Shown one piece after another: positions 25,908 to 34,187 of a stretch of 64,000 nucleotides of DNA. Position 1 is the first letter of the stretch. Each line of letters begins with the position of its first letter. Under the pieces are notes generated by a model. That model ran no database searches, was not told the origin of the DNA, and saw only the letters and a list, made by a program, of their open reading frames with translations. The position numbers and the translations under genes are program-made. The DNA lies in contig NZ_JAMXLR010000061.1 in assembly GCF_024054565.1 (NCBI RefSeq), forward strand, positions 1 through 64,000. The letters run 5' to 3'. The DNA comes from Aeoliella straminimaris. Lineage in GTDB: Bacteria > Planctomycetota > Planctomycetia > Pirellulales > Lacipirellulaceae.

Positions 25908-28199
25908 ATGTCCGACCGCCAGCAAAACCTGTTCGATACCCAACCTCCGCAGTGGGAACTCGACGACGCCGAGCACCGCCGCATTGCGCGGGTGGTGCTG
26001 TCGAGTGGACCCGCAGGCGAGTTCGACTACTTCGTACCCGAGGAGTTTGCCGACGAGCGGAAGCCGGAGGTCTTGGCCCAGGCGGGCCGCCGGGTGCGGG
26101 TGCCGCTGGGGCGAGGCAACCGTCCCGTGGTGGGATACTGTGTGGAGGTGGCCGTCACGAGTACGGGGGGCCGAAAACTCAAGCCGGTCTCCGCGGTGCT
26201 CGACACGGCGCCGCTGCTGTCGCCACGGATGCTGGAGATCGGTCAGTGGATCGCCGAGTACTACCTCGCGCCGCTGGGGCAAGTGCTCGAAGGTATCCTG
26301 CCCGCCGGCGTGCGCGGCAAGGCGGGCACCCGCGAAACCACGCTGTTCTCGGTGCCCACCCGCGTAGCCGCTCGCATGACCCGACTCGACCTGCCCGAGA
26401 AGCAAGCCCATGCTTTGAAAATACTGGCTGCCAGCAGCAAGCCGCTGGCGCTGAAGCAATGGATGGCCCGCGCCGAATGCACCTCGGGCCCGATCAGCGC
26501 GTTGCGAAAGAAAGAGCTGGTCGAGTCTCGCGTCGAACGCATCGATACCGATCCGCTGCTGGAGCAGCCCGTCGCCCGCCGCGAAGCACTCGAACTGAAC
26601 CCCGCGCAGGCCGCTGCACTCGAGACCATCACCACAGCGCTCGATCGCCGCGAACAATCGACGCTGCTCTTGCACGGCGTAACCGGCAGCGGCAAGACTG
26701 AGGTTTACATTCAGGCTATCGAGAAGGTCGTGAGCTTCGGGCGACAGGCCATCGTGCTGGTGCCGGAGATTAGCCTTACGCCGCAGACGGTGGGCCGTTT
26801 TCGCGAGCGTTTCGACCATGTGGCCGTGCTGCACAGCCATCAGAGCGACGTGGAACGCCATCGCCAGTGGAAACGGATTGCTTCGGGCGACGTGCAGGTG
26901 GTGGTGGGTGCACGCAGCGCCATCTTCGCACCCACGCCACACCTGGGACTGGTGGTGATCGACGAGGAACACGAAACCTCGTTCAAACAGGACACCGCGC
27001 CCCGGTACCATGCACGCGAAGTGGCGCTCCAGCGGACGCGGATGGACCAGATACCACTGGTGCTGGGCAGCGCCACCCCGTCGCTCGAGTCCTGGCACGC
27101 CGCCGGGCGGGGCGACTACCAATTGATTTCGCTGCCCGACCGGGTGTCGAACCTGCCATTGCCGGTGGTTCGGGCGGTGGACCTTCGCGATCAGGAACAC
27201 CGCAAGTGGAACCGCGGCGCCATCTCCCGCCCACTGCACCAGGCCATGACGGCGGCCCTGGCCGATGGCGGGCAGGTGATCCTGCTGCTGAACCGCCGCG
27301 GCTACTCGACGCACGTGCAATGCCCCGCTTGTGGCTTCGTGCTCAAGTGCGACTCGTGCGACGTGTCGATGGTCTTCCACCGCCAGGCGAACCACGTGGT
27401 ATGCCACTGGTGCGATCGGGTGGAGCCGCCGCCGACGCACTGCCCCGACTGCAAGGACGCCAACATTCGCTATGGTGGTTTCGGCACGCAGAAGCTCGAG
27501 GCCGAGGTGCGTGCGCGGTTTCCCGATGCTCGGGTGCTGCGGATGGACACCGACAGCATGCGCCGGCCAGGCAGCCACGAGCAGGCACTCGACTCGTTTC
27601 GCAACGGCGAGGTCGACGTGCTGCTGGGGACCCAGATGATCGCCAAGGGGCTCGACTTTCCCAATGTCACACTGGTGGGCGTGGTGAACGCCGATACCTC
27701 GTTGCACTTCCCCGACTTCCGCGCCTCGGAGCGGACGTTCCATCTGGTCACCCAGGTCGCCGGCCGAACCGGACGCGGTTCGCAAGGAGGACGCGTGCTG
27801 GTGCAAACCCTTTCGCCCGACCACCCTGCCCTGGTAGCCGCGATGCAGCACAATTACCAGGCGTTCGCGGCCAGCGAGCTGCCCGAGCGGGAGATGCTGA
27901 ACTATCCGCCGTTCGGCCGCATGGCACGCGTAGTGATCCGTGGCCCGAACGACCAGGTGACGCTGGCCGTGGCCGACGAGCTGGCAGGCAAGATTCGCAC
28001 CGCTGGCGCAGGGACCCGCGTCATGGGCCCCGCCCCCTGCACCATTGCGAAGCTCCGCGAGTTGTTCCGCTATCACATTCTGGTCATCGCCCCCGATGTG
28101 GCGGCGCTGCACAAAGCCGCCGCACCGCTGGCCGGCAAGTTGAAACTGCCCGAAGGTGTGCAGTGGATCGTGGACATCGACCCGGTGGATATGATGTGA
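25908..28199 (+). CDS. priA: Primosomal protein N' (replication-restart helicase PriA)
   Basis: A 763-residue superfamily 2 helicase that reloads the replisome at stalled forks. Domains in order: N-terminal 3'-DNA-binding part, DEAD-like helicase with Walker A GVTGSGKTEVY and Walker B DEEH, two zinc sites from eight cysteines (CPACG, CDSC, CHWC, CPDC), then the second helicase lobe (QMIAKGLDFPNVTLVGVVNAD, QVAGRTGRG) and a C-terminal domain. I chose the ATG at 25908 (MSDRQQNLF) with AGGA upstream; the frame is open 20 codons earlier. It is followed by recG about 3 kb on. Confidence 0.97.
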   Translation: MSDRQQNLFDTQPPQWELDDAEHRRIARVVLSSGPAGEFDYFVPEEFADERKPEVLAQAGRRVRVPLGRGNRPVVGYCVEVAVTSTGGRKLKPVSAVLDTAPLLSPRMLEIGQWIAEYYLAPLGQVLEGILPAGVRGKAGTRETTLFSVPTRVAARMTRLDLPEKQAHALKILAASSKPLALKQWMARAECTSGPISALRKKELVESRVERIDTDPLLEQPVARREALELNPAQAAALETITTALDRREQSTLLLHGVTGSGKTEVYIQAIEKVVSFGRQAIVLVPEISLTPQTVGRFRERFDHVAVLHSHQSDVERHRQWKRIASGDVQVVVGARSAIFAPTPHLGLVVIDEEHETSFKQDTAPRYHAREVALQRTRMDQIPLVLGSATPSLESWHAAGRGDYQLISLPDRVSNLPLPVVRAVDLRDQEHRKWNRGAISRPLHQAMTAALADGGQVILLLNRRGYSTHVQCPACGFVLKCDSCDVSMVFHRQANHVVCHWCDRVEPPPTHCPDCKDANIRYGGFGTQKLEAEVRARFPDARVLRMDTDSMRRPGSHEQALDSFRNGEVDVLLGTQMIAKGLDFPNVTLVGVVNADTSLHFPDFRASERTFHLVTQVAGRTGRGSQGGRVLVQTLSPDHPALVAAMQHNYQAFAASELPEREMLNYPPFGRMARVVIRGPNDQVTLAVADELAGKIRTAGAGTRVMGPAPCTIAKLRELFRYHILVIAPDVAALHKAAAPLAGKLKLPEGVQWIVDIDPVDMM

Positions 28200-28206
28200 G
28201 AAAGCT

Positions 28207-28372
28207 GGGGTCAGGGGGCGGGATTCAGGGGTCAGGAATCTCTGACATCGATAATCCTGCGGAGGCAATGACATTGGCTGCCCCCCCAAGGTTCCTCTAC
28301 AATAAAACGTGTCGGTGCTAGCACTGGCGGCCGTCTTCCCTGCTCCCGAACCCCTGACTTCTTCCCCTTCAC
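28207..28372. repeat. Inverted GTCAGGGG repeats around the sensor-kinase start
   Basis: GTCAGGGG (28210-28217) and CAGGGGTCAGG (28226-28236) have the complement CCCCTGAC at 28351-28358, which ends just before the TTG start at 28374. The same words recur before rnhA. The pyrimidine-rich arm replaces a ribosome-binding site. Confidence 0.5.
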
Positions 28373-28373
28373 G

Positions 28374-30287
28374 TTGTCCTACTCCACCTTCAAACGCGTG
28401 TTCGGCGAGTCGAGCCTCGAGCGGAAGTGCCGCTGGTGGTTTGGGGTCTCGTTGGGTCTGCTGATTTTCCTCAGCTTCTATTTCTACGGCGCGTATGCCA
28501 AGAATCTGATCTACAAGCAGAACAAAGAGCTCGGCAAACAACTGGTGCGCACCGCCTATGCCGAAGTGCATCGCGATGTAGAGACGAAGATCAAGAAGCT
28601 CGATCCCGATAACAAGCAGGACCTTCAAGAGGCGGCCGCGAGGATAGAAGACGACTCCACTGCCGAAGACAAATCGAATGCCGATAAGGACGACGACGAT
28701 TTGTTTATGGAAATGATGAACGAGCGTTTGCGATACGGCACCAAGTTCCGTGCCGAGACCATTCTGCCTCCCAACGATTTCAATCTGAACCAGCCTCAAA
28801 AAGGTACCGAACAAGACCTGTTTACCAAGTATCAGCAGTTCCGTCTGTCGCCGGAGCAACTGAAAGACGAGTCTCATTTCGAGTCGTCGACGGATATCGA
28901 CACCGACGGGTTCCTGCCAGCAGGCGCCGAGCCGTTTGATCGCGTCGCCGTGGTGGGCGGGAAGAAGCAATATCAGTACTACTATCCCCTGTATGCGCGA
29001 GCGTCGTGCGTCGGTTGCCACAAGTACATGCCCAAAGAGTGGGCCCGCAGGAACCTGGAAGAGGGCGAACTGCTGGCCATCATGCGGATCTCGTTCGACC
29101 ACGCACCCACGGCCAACAAGCTCGCCAGCGGCGAAGCGATCCTGTGGACCGCCGCTATTGTGACCGGCTTCCTGTCGATGCTCATGCTGTGGGCGGTTGT
29201 GCGATACGTGATCGTCAAACCGGTGCAACACTTGCGCGACGTAGCCAACGCGGTTCGTGAGGGCGACGTCGACCAGCGGGCCGAGATCTACACCGGGGAC
29301 GAGTTTGAAGAACTGGCCGCCGCGTTCAACCGAATGGTTCGCCAGCTGTTGCGGCAACGCGACGAACTCACCGAAGTGAACAGCGAGCTGGACGGCAAAC
29401 TCGACGAACTGGCCCAGGCCAACATGCGGCTGTACGAGCTGAACCGCATCAAGAGCGACTTCCTGGCCACCATGAGTCACGAACTGCGGACCCCGCTCAA
29501 CAGCATCCTCGGCTTCAGCGACGTGCTGCAGGATATCGACTCGCTGAACGACAAGCAAAAGCGGTACGTCGGCAACATCCGCCGTAGTGGTGCGCTGTTG
29601 CTGGAGATGATCAACGACATCCTGGACCTCGCCAAGATGGAAAGTGGGCGGATGGACATCCGGCCGAGCGAGTTCCGCATCGAGTCGATTGTGGACGCCT
29701 TGTGCGATATGGCACGTCCGCTGGCGGAGAGCAAGAACATCGACATCGAGTGCACGTTCGCCTCCGGCTTGCCGCCGGTGGAGCAAGACCAGGCCAAGGT
29801 GCAACAGATCCTGAACAACTTGCTCTCGAACGCCATCAAATTCACGCCCGAAGGGGGCCGGATCACCATCACCGCTTCGAAGGATGACACAGGCATGCTG
29901 TGCGTCGAAGTGGACGACACCGGCATCGGTATCAGCGAGGCCGATCAGCAACTGGTGTTCGAAAAGTTCCGCCAGGGCGGCGCGGCCCTGCCCGGCGGCG
30001 ACGCCATGACCCGCGAGTACTCCGGCACCGGCCTGGGCCTGTCGATCGTCCGCGAACTGTGTCGACTGCTCGGCGGCGAGGTGACCCTGTCCAGCGTGGT
30101 CGGCAAGGGAAGCACGTTTACGGTCACTCTGCCGTGGAAGATCGAACCGACCAGCGACCTGGACGCCCAGCTCAAGGAACAAGTGGCCTCCCTGCACCGC
30201 CCCCACGTCGGCGATTACATGACACCGGTCAAAAGCGAAGAAAACGGTGCGAACGTGGATACTCCCGCCAGGAAGGATGCGGGCTAG
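28374..30287 (+). CDS. Membrane sensor histidine kinase with a periplasmic CxxCH heme-type domain
   Basis: A 637-residue kinase: TM1 at about 22-40; a periplasmic Tll0287-like (DUF3365) domain of about 210 residues with a c-type heme motif CVGCH at 212-216; TM2 at 256-282; HAMP at about 283-335; coiled coil; HisKA with His369 in MSHELRTPLN; HATPase with N-box LNNLLSNAIKF, G1 DDTGIGISEADQQLVFEKF and G2 GTGLGLSIV. The heme implies redox or gas sensing. An Asp-rich insertion (DKDDDDLF, about 104-111) lies in the sensor domain. The start is an unusual TTG without a ribosome-binding site; a GTG at 28398 is the alternative. Confidence 0.92.
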   Translation: MSYSTFKRVFGESSLERKCRWWFGVSLGLLIFLSFYFYGAYAKNLIYKQNKELGKQLVRTAYAEVHRDVETKIKKLDPDNKQDLQEAAARIEDDSTAEDKSNADKDDDDLFMEMMNERLRYGTKFRAETILPPNDFNLNQPQKGTEQDLFTKYQQFRLSPEQLKDESHFESSTDIDTDGFLPAGAEPFDRVAVVGGKKQYQYYYPLYARASCVGCHKYMPKEWARRNLEEGELLAIMRISFDHAPTANKLASGEAILWTAAIVTGFLSMLMLWAVVRYVIVKPVQHLRDVANAVREGDVDQRAEIYTGDEFEELAAAFNRMVRQLLRQRDELTEVNSELDGKLDELAQANMRLYELNRIKSDFLATMSHELRTPLNSILGFSDVLQDIDSLNDKQKRYVGNIRRSGALLLEMINDILDLAKMESGRMDIRPSEFRIESIVDALCDMARPLAESKNIDIECTFASGLPPVEQDQAKVQQILNNLLSNAIKFTPEGGRITITASKDDTGMLCVEVDDTGIGISEADQQLVFEKFRQGGAALPGGDAMTREYSGTGLGLSIVRELCRLLGGEVTLSSVVGKGSTFTVTLPWKIEPTSDLDAQLKEQVASLHRPHVGDYMTPVKSEENGANVDTPARKDAG

Positions 30288-30471
30288 AGCCACGGGATAA
30301 AAACACCTTCTCCATTCTCGACGGGACGCTGCCATCTTGTTGTTCGAATGGTGTGCCGGCACCGTTATTGACGGCTTCACAAGCTGGATTACTGCTTTCA
30401 TCCAGAAGCAATGAGGAGGGTGCATCAAACGCATCAACTTCGCTATGCTATGCGTCTCGGTTGAGCATGAT

Positions 30472-30509
30472 GCCCTCCCCCCTGACCCCCGACCCCTCGC
30501 CCCTTTCCC
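30472..30509 (+). repeat. Pyrimidine-rich word repeat abutting rnhA
   Basis: The bases directly before the rnhA ATG are iterated CCCCTGACCCC/CCGACCCCT words with almost no purine, so rnhA has no Shine-Dalgarno sequence. The same words occur upstream of the kinase at 28374. Confidence 0.45.
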
Positions 30510-30953
30510 ATGATTCACCTCTACACCGACGGCGGATGCAGCGGTAACCCCGGCCCTGGTGGCTGGGCGTTTCTGATGCGCCACTTGCCGACCGGCAAGC
30601 AGCTCGAAAAGTCCGGCGCCGAGCGCGATACCACCAACAACCGCATGGAACTGACGGCCGTGGTCGAGGGGCTCAGGACCCTCAAGCGGCCCAGCGAGGT
30701 GGAGCTGTTTACCGATAGCGTCTACGTCGGCAAGGGCATGAGCGAGTGGATGCCCAAGTGGAAGGCCAACGGCTGGCGGCGGCGCGAAGGGAAAAAGTGG
30801 GCCGAGGTGAAGAATGTCGACCTGTGGCAGAAGCTCGATGCCCTGCTGGCCGAGCACCAGGTCAAGTACACCCGCGTCGCTGGGCATAGCGGCCATCCCG
30901 AGAACGACCGCGTGGACGAGTTGGCCGTCGCGGCGTACCAAAAGTACCTGTAA
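30510..30953 (+). CDS. rnhA: Ribonuclease HI
   Basis: A 147-residue enzyme that cuts the RNA strand of RNA/DNA hybrids. The four metal-binding acids are in place: Asp7 (YTDGGCSGNPGPGGW), Glu47 (NNRMELTA), Asp69 (FTDSVYV) and Asp133 (ENDRVDELA), with the flexible-loop His126 (AGHSGH). The basic protrusion (KWKANGWRRREGKKW) is present, so it is the full bacterial type I form. It lies between a sensor kinase and recG on the same strand, each separated by repeat spacers. Confidence 0.97.
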   Translation: MIHLYTDGGCSGNPGPGGWAFLMRHLPTGKQLEKSGAERDTTNNRMELTAVVEGLRTLKRPSEVELFTDSVYVGKGMSEWMPKWKANGWRRREGKKWAEVKNVDLWQKLDALLAEHQVKYTRVAGHSGHPENDRVDELAVAAYQKYL

Positions 30954-30981
30954 GTACCCTCTTGGCGCCAGCGGTGCTTGT

Positions 30982-31060
30982 GAATGACCAAGGACGAACT
31001 CACAATGTCCAATAGAGAATAGACGATCATTGGTCATTGGTCCTTCGTAACTGGTCATTC
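30982..31060. repeat. Word-permuted inverted repeat before recG
   Basis: GAATGACCAAGGACGAA (30982-30998) is answered by GGTCATTGGTCCTTCGT (31032-31048) and GGTCATTC (31053-31060): the same short words in complement, but in changed order. The right arm ends four bases before the recG TTG start, leaving no ribosome-binding site. Confidence 0.5.
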
Positions 31061-31064
31061 CCGC

Positions 31065-33164
31065 TTGTCCACTCCCGTCGAAATCCTCGCCACGCCTCTG
31101 GTCGACGCGGCTAACGTTCGCCCGCCGCAACAGCGCCAGCTTGCGCGGCTCTCCCTGCGGACCGTGCGGGACCTGCTGTTCAACTTTCCCCGCGACTACG
31201 AGGACCTGTCCGACCTGCGGCCGGTCGCCGAACTCGAAGAAGACGTGCTGCAAACCGTCCGCGGCACCGTCGAGGAAGTCGATAGTCGTGGCACCGGGTT
31301 CGGCAAAAGCCGCGTTGGCGTGCTGGTGAGCGATCGCGGTCTGCTGCTCCGCGCCACTTGGTTCAATCAACCGTTCATGCGCGACAAGTTTGAGGTGGGG
31401 CAGCGAGTGCAGATGTCGGCGAAACCAAGGATGCGCGGCGGCCGATGGGAGATGACCCACCCGCACACCGTGTGGCTGGGGGACGAGTTCGCCGAGGCCG
31501 ACCAGCAACCCACCAACCCCAGCGCCCTGCAGCCGATCTACCCGCTGACCGAAGGACTCAGCCAGTACCACATGCGACGGATCGCCGCCGAGGTGGTGCC
31601 CAAGTTTGCCGACGTGCCGGACGAGGTGTTCTCGCCCACGCTGCTGGCCGAGTACGACCTCTTGTCCATTGGCGACGCATTGCGGTCGATTCATCTGCCG
31701 CAGAACACCGAGCAGGTGGAAGCCGCCCGGCGGCGGTTCATCTTTCAGGAGCTGTTCATCCTGCAACTGGCCCTCGCCGCGAGGCGGCACCAACAACGCG
31801 TGAACTTCCGCGCCCCCGCGCTCGAGGCCAATCCGCAGATCGACGCCCGCATCACGCGGCTCTTGCCGTTCGAGTTCACGCCGGGTCAACGCGCCGCAGT
31901 GGATGAGATCGCCCAGGACATGGCGGCTACCGCGCCGATGAATCGTCTGCTGCAGGGCGATGTCGGTAGCGGTAAGACGCTGGTCGCGGTGTACGCCCTG
32001 CTGGTGTGCGTGGCGCACGGTCATCAGGCGGCGCTGATGGCGCCCACCGAAATTCTCGCCCGCCAGCACGCACACACGCTTCAGCGACTGCTCGAGCAAA
32101 GCCGCGTTCGCTACCGTCTGCTGGTGGGTGGCCTGAAGGCTGCCGAGCGGAAGGAGGTGCTTCGCGAAATGGCTGCTGGCGAAGTGGATCTGGTGATTGG
32201 CACCCATGCATTGCTCGAAGAGAAAGTGCAGTTCAAGAACCTCGGCCTGGTGGTGATCGACGAGCAACACAAGTTCGGCGTCGAGCAACGGGCCGCCCTG
32301 CGGCGGGGCGATCGCTCGCCGCACTACCTGGTGATGACCGCCACGCCCATCCCGCGGACGATGAGCATGACGCAGTTCGGCGACCTGGACGTCTCGACGC
32401 TCCGCGACATGCCACCCGGACGGCAACCAGTCACCAGCTACGTGGTCGGCCCTGGCGAGCGCGAGCGGTGGTGGCACTTTGCCCGCAACAAGCTGCGCGA
32501 AGGCCGCCAGGCGTTTGTGGTCACTCCGCTGGTGGAGGAATCCGAGAACCTTGCTGCCGCCAGCGTCGATCAGGCGTTCGAAAACCTTACCAGCGGCGAG
32601 CTGGCCGACTTCCGCGTCGACATCCTCCACGGCCGCATGACCGCCATGGAGAAGGACGACGCCATGGAGCGCTTTCGCCGTGGCGACACCCAGGTGCTGG
32701 TGGCCACCACGGTAATCGAAGTGGGCGTCGACGTACCCAACGCCTCGCTGATGATCATCGCCTCGCCCGAGCGGTTCGGCATCGCTCAGCTCCACCAACT
32801 CCGCGGCCGCGTAGGGCGTGGCACGCATCCTGGGTACTGTGCGGTGTTGGTGGAGGAGGAGCTGAACGACACCGGCCGCGAACGGATGCAAAAATTCGCC
32901 GCCACGAGCAGCGGCTTCGAGTTGGCCGAGCTCGACTTCCAACTTCGCGGCCCTGGCGACTTGTTCGGCACGCAGCAGCATGGGCTGCCACCGCTGGTGA
33001 TCGCCGATCTGGTGCGGGATGCCGAGGTGCTGGAGCAAGCCCGCGACGCCGCGATGGCGCTGTTTGCCTCGGATCCCGGCCTGGCAAACACCGAGCACGC
33101 GAAGCTCCGCAGCCAGATGCTCCGCCGGTATGGCGCGGCCCTCGATCTGTCGGACGTGGGGTAA
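31065..33164 (+). CDS. recG: ATP-dependent DNA helicase RecG
   Basis: A 699-residue superfamily 2 helicase that remodels stalled forks and Holliday junctions. The N-terminal wedge OB domain (about 60-160) is followed by the helicase core with Walker A QGDVGSGKTLVA, box II as DEQH (DEQHKFGVEQR), SATPIPRT-like MTATPIPRTMS, motif V ATTVIEVGVDVPNASLM and motif VI QLRGRVGRG, and the C-terminal TRG region FQLRGPGDLFGTQQHG. Length fits the family. The start is a TTG preceded by a repeat rather than a ribosome-binding site; no better start exists nearby. Confidence 0.97.
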   Translation: MSTPVEILATPLVDAANVRPPQQRQLARLSLRTVRDLLFNFPRDYEDLSDLRPVAELEEDVLQTVRGTVEEVDSRGTGFGKSRVGVLVSDRGLLLRATWFNQPFMRDKFEVGQRVQMSAKPRMRGGRWEMTHPHTVWLGDEFAEADQQPTNPSALQPIYPLTEGLSQYHMRRIAAEVVPKFADVPDEVFSPTLLAEYDLLSIGDALRSIHLPQNTEQVEAARRRFIFQELFILQLALAARRHQQRVNFRAPALEANPQIDARITRLLPFEFTPGQRAAVDEIAQDMAATAPMNRLLQGDVGSGKTLVAVYALLVCVAHGHQAALMAPTEILARQHAHTLQRLLEQSRVRYRLLVGGLKAAERKEVLREMAAGEVDLVIGTHALLEEKVQFKNLGLVVIDEQHKFGVEQRAALRRGDRSPHYLVMTATPIPRTMSMTQFGDLDVSTLRDMPPGRQPVTSYVVGPGERERWWHFARNKLREGRQAFVVTPLVEESENLAAASVDQAFENLTSGELADFRVDILHGRMTAMEKDDAMERFRRGDTQVLVATTVIEVGVDVPNASLMIIASPERFGIAQLHQLRGRVGRGTHPGYCAVLVEEELNDTGRERMQKFAATSSGFELAELDFQLRGPGDLFGTQQHGLPPLVIADLVRDAEVLEQARDAAMALFASDPGLANTEHAKLRSQMLRRYGAALDLSDVG

Positions 33165-33342
33165 ACGCCCCATCCCCGCCACACCTGCGGCGCTGCCCAA
33201 ACTCCCACGCTACCGCAATCGCCGGAGAGCTACGCCCCGCCGCAAAACAAGGCCCCACGCCGCCCATGGGCCGCCGGAGCTTTCGTTCCCCAACAGTTGT
33301 TCCCCCACCCGTTTTTTGTCACAACTACCCCCATTCGCATCC

Positions 33343-33510
33343 GTGGGCCCAAAACTCCAGTGGTTTTGGTCACCCCCCAAGTGGTGAAACCCCTTGTTTT
33401 CCAGGCCCAAACAAACACAGGGGGGACAAAACTGGTGAGTTGTTCCCCAGCCTTCTAGCGGCGGGGACCAAAACTCCCAAGTGGGACCAAAACTCGTGGG
33501 CCCAAAACTC
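33343..33510 (+). repeat. GTGGGCCCAAAACTC repeat family
   Basis: GTGGGCCCAAAACTC occurs at 33343-33357 and 33496-33510, with close variants GTGGGACCAAAACTC (33481-33495) and GGGGACCAAAACTC (33463-33476) and GGGGACAAAACTGG near 33422-33435. The reverse complement of the core is at 10971-10984, in the other repeat island. Confidence 0.65.
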
Positions 33511-33522
33511 GTCCAACCGCCC

Positions 33523-33626
33523 CGCCTCACCGCCTCACCGCCTCACCGCCTCACCGCCTCACCTACTCACCTACTCACCTACTCACCTACTCACCTACTC
33601 ACCTACTCACCTACTCACCTACTCAC
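33523..33626 (+). repeat. Octamer tandem array: CGCCTCAC x5, then CTACTCAC x8
   Basis: Thirteen head-to-tail 8-bp units without interruption: five CGCCTCAC (33523-33562) followed by eight CTACTCAC (33563-33626). The two unit types differ at positions 2 and 3 only. It is non-coding and would be prone to slippage. Confidence 0.95.
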
Positions 33627-34187
33627 CCCACCCCCGGCGAGCGCCGCCAGCTCCATTGATTCGCGCACGTTCGGCCCAGACCTGCAGCACGCGCGGCAAC
33701 TCCATTGGATCACACCCCCGCACGATTTCAACGGCGAATTTTTTACACCCGCGATTTGCTATTGGGCCGCGACACGCCGCTATTGAGCCGCTCCGGCACA
33801 TAGATCGCTCTCTCCGATCCTCGACCGGTGTGGAGGATGACGACTCATGACTCTTTATCAGACCTAAGGGAGCTCGACCGAGCGGAAGTTGAGAGGCGCG
33901 ATCAAGTTGCCGAGCGACAGAAAACGCTGAAGTCGGTTCCCCGCCGTCGGTGGCAAAATGGCAACTCGAACGTAGAGAGTCACACCGCTTCCCTGCAACT
34001 TGGAACGGGTTTTGGCTGCCGTGTGCGACTCAAGAGACCTCGATAGAAAGATTGCTTGGTCGAAACGCGAGCACTATATTCATGTTTGCCTAAATGGTCG
34101 AAATCAGCGCTACGCAAAACACACCAACCGGCAGGCGGCTGCTCAGGCATTTCATTTTAGCACACACGCCCACCCTAGGCAGAACTT

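Larger units (their letters stand above)
33165..34187. other. Gene-free interval of 1023 bp (second repeat island)
   Basis: Contains the CAAAACTC repeat family and an octamer tandem array (listed separately). From about 33630 to 34187 only short ORFs of unconvincing composition are seen; the last bases before 34188 (GGCAGAACTT) give a weak ribosome-binding site for the beta-helix protein. Confidence 0.55.

Noticed and set aside
26867..28321. Plus-strand ORF of 484 codons within priA.
   Set aside because: Out of frame with the PriA helicase motifs; Arg/Gly/Ala-rich shadow.
24879..33200. A 2773-codon open frame on the minus strand opposite priA, the heme-sensor kinase, rnhA and recG.
   Set aside because: It is antisense to four clear genes with catalytic motifs, is rich in His/Gln/Arg/Leu as expected for a frame opposite GC-rich codons, and has no domain. 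It reflects codon bias in the plus strand, although its length is striking.
33523..33626. Octamer array considered as a CRISPR array.
   Set aside because: Units are 8 bp and contiguous without spacers, so it is a minisatellite, not CRISPR.
32006..33850. Plus-strand ORF of 614 codons overlapping recG and the octamer array.
   Set aside because: It is a shifted-frame shadow of recG that continues through the non-coding repeats; the tail is Pro/His/Leu repeats encoded by the tandem octamers.
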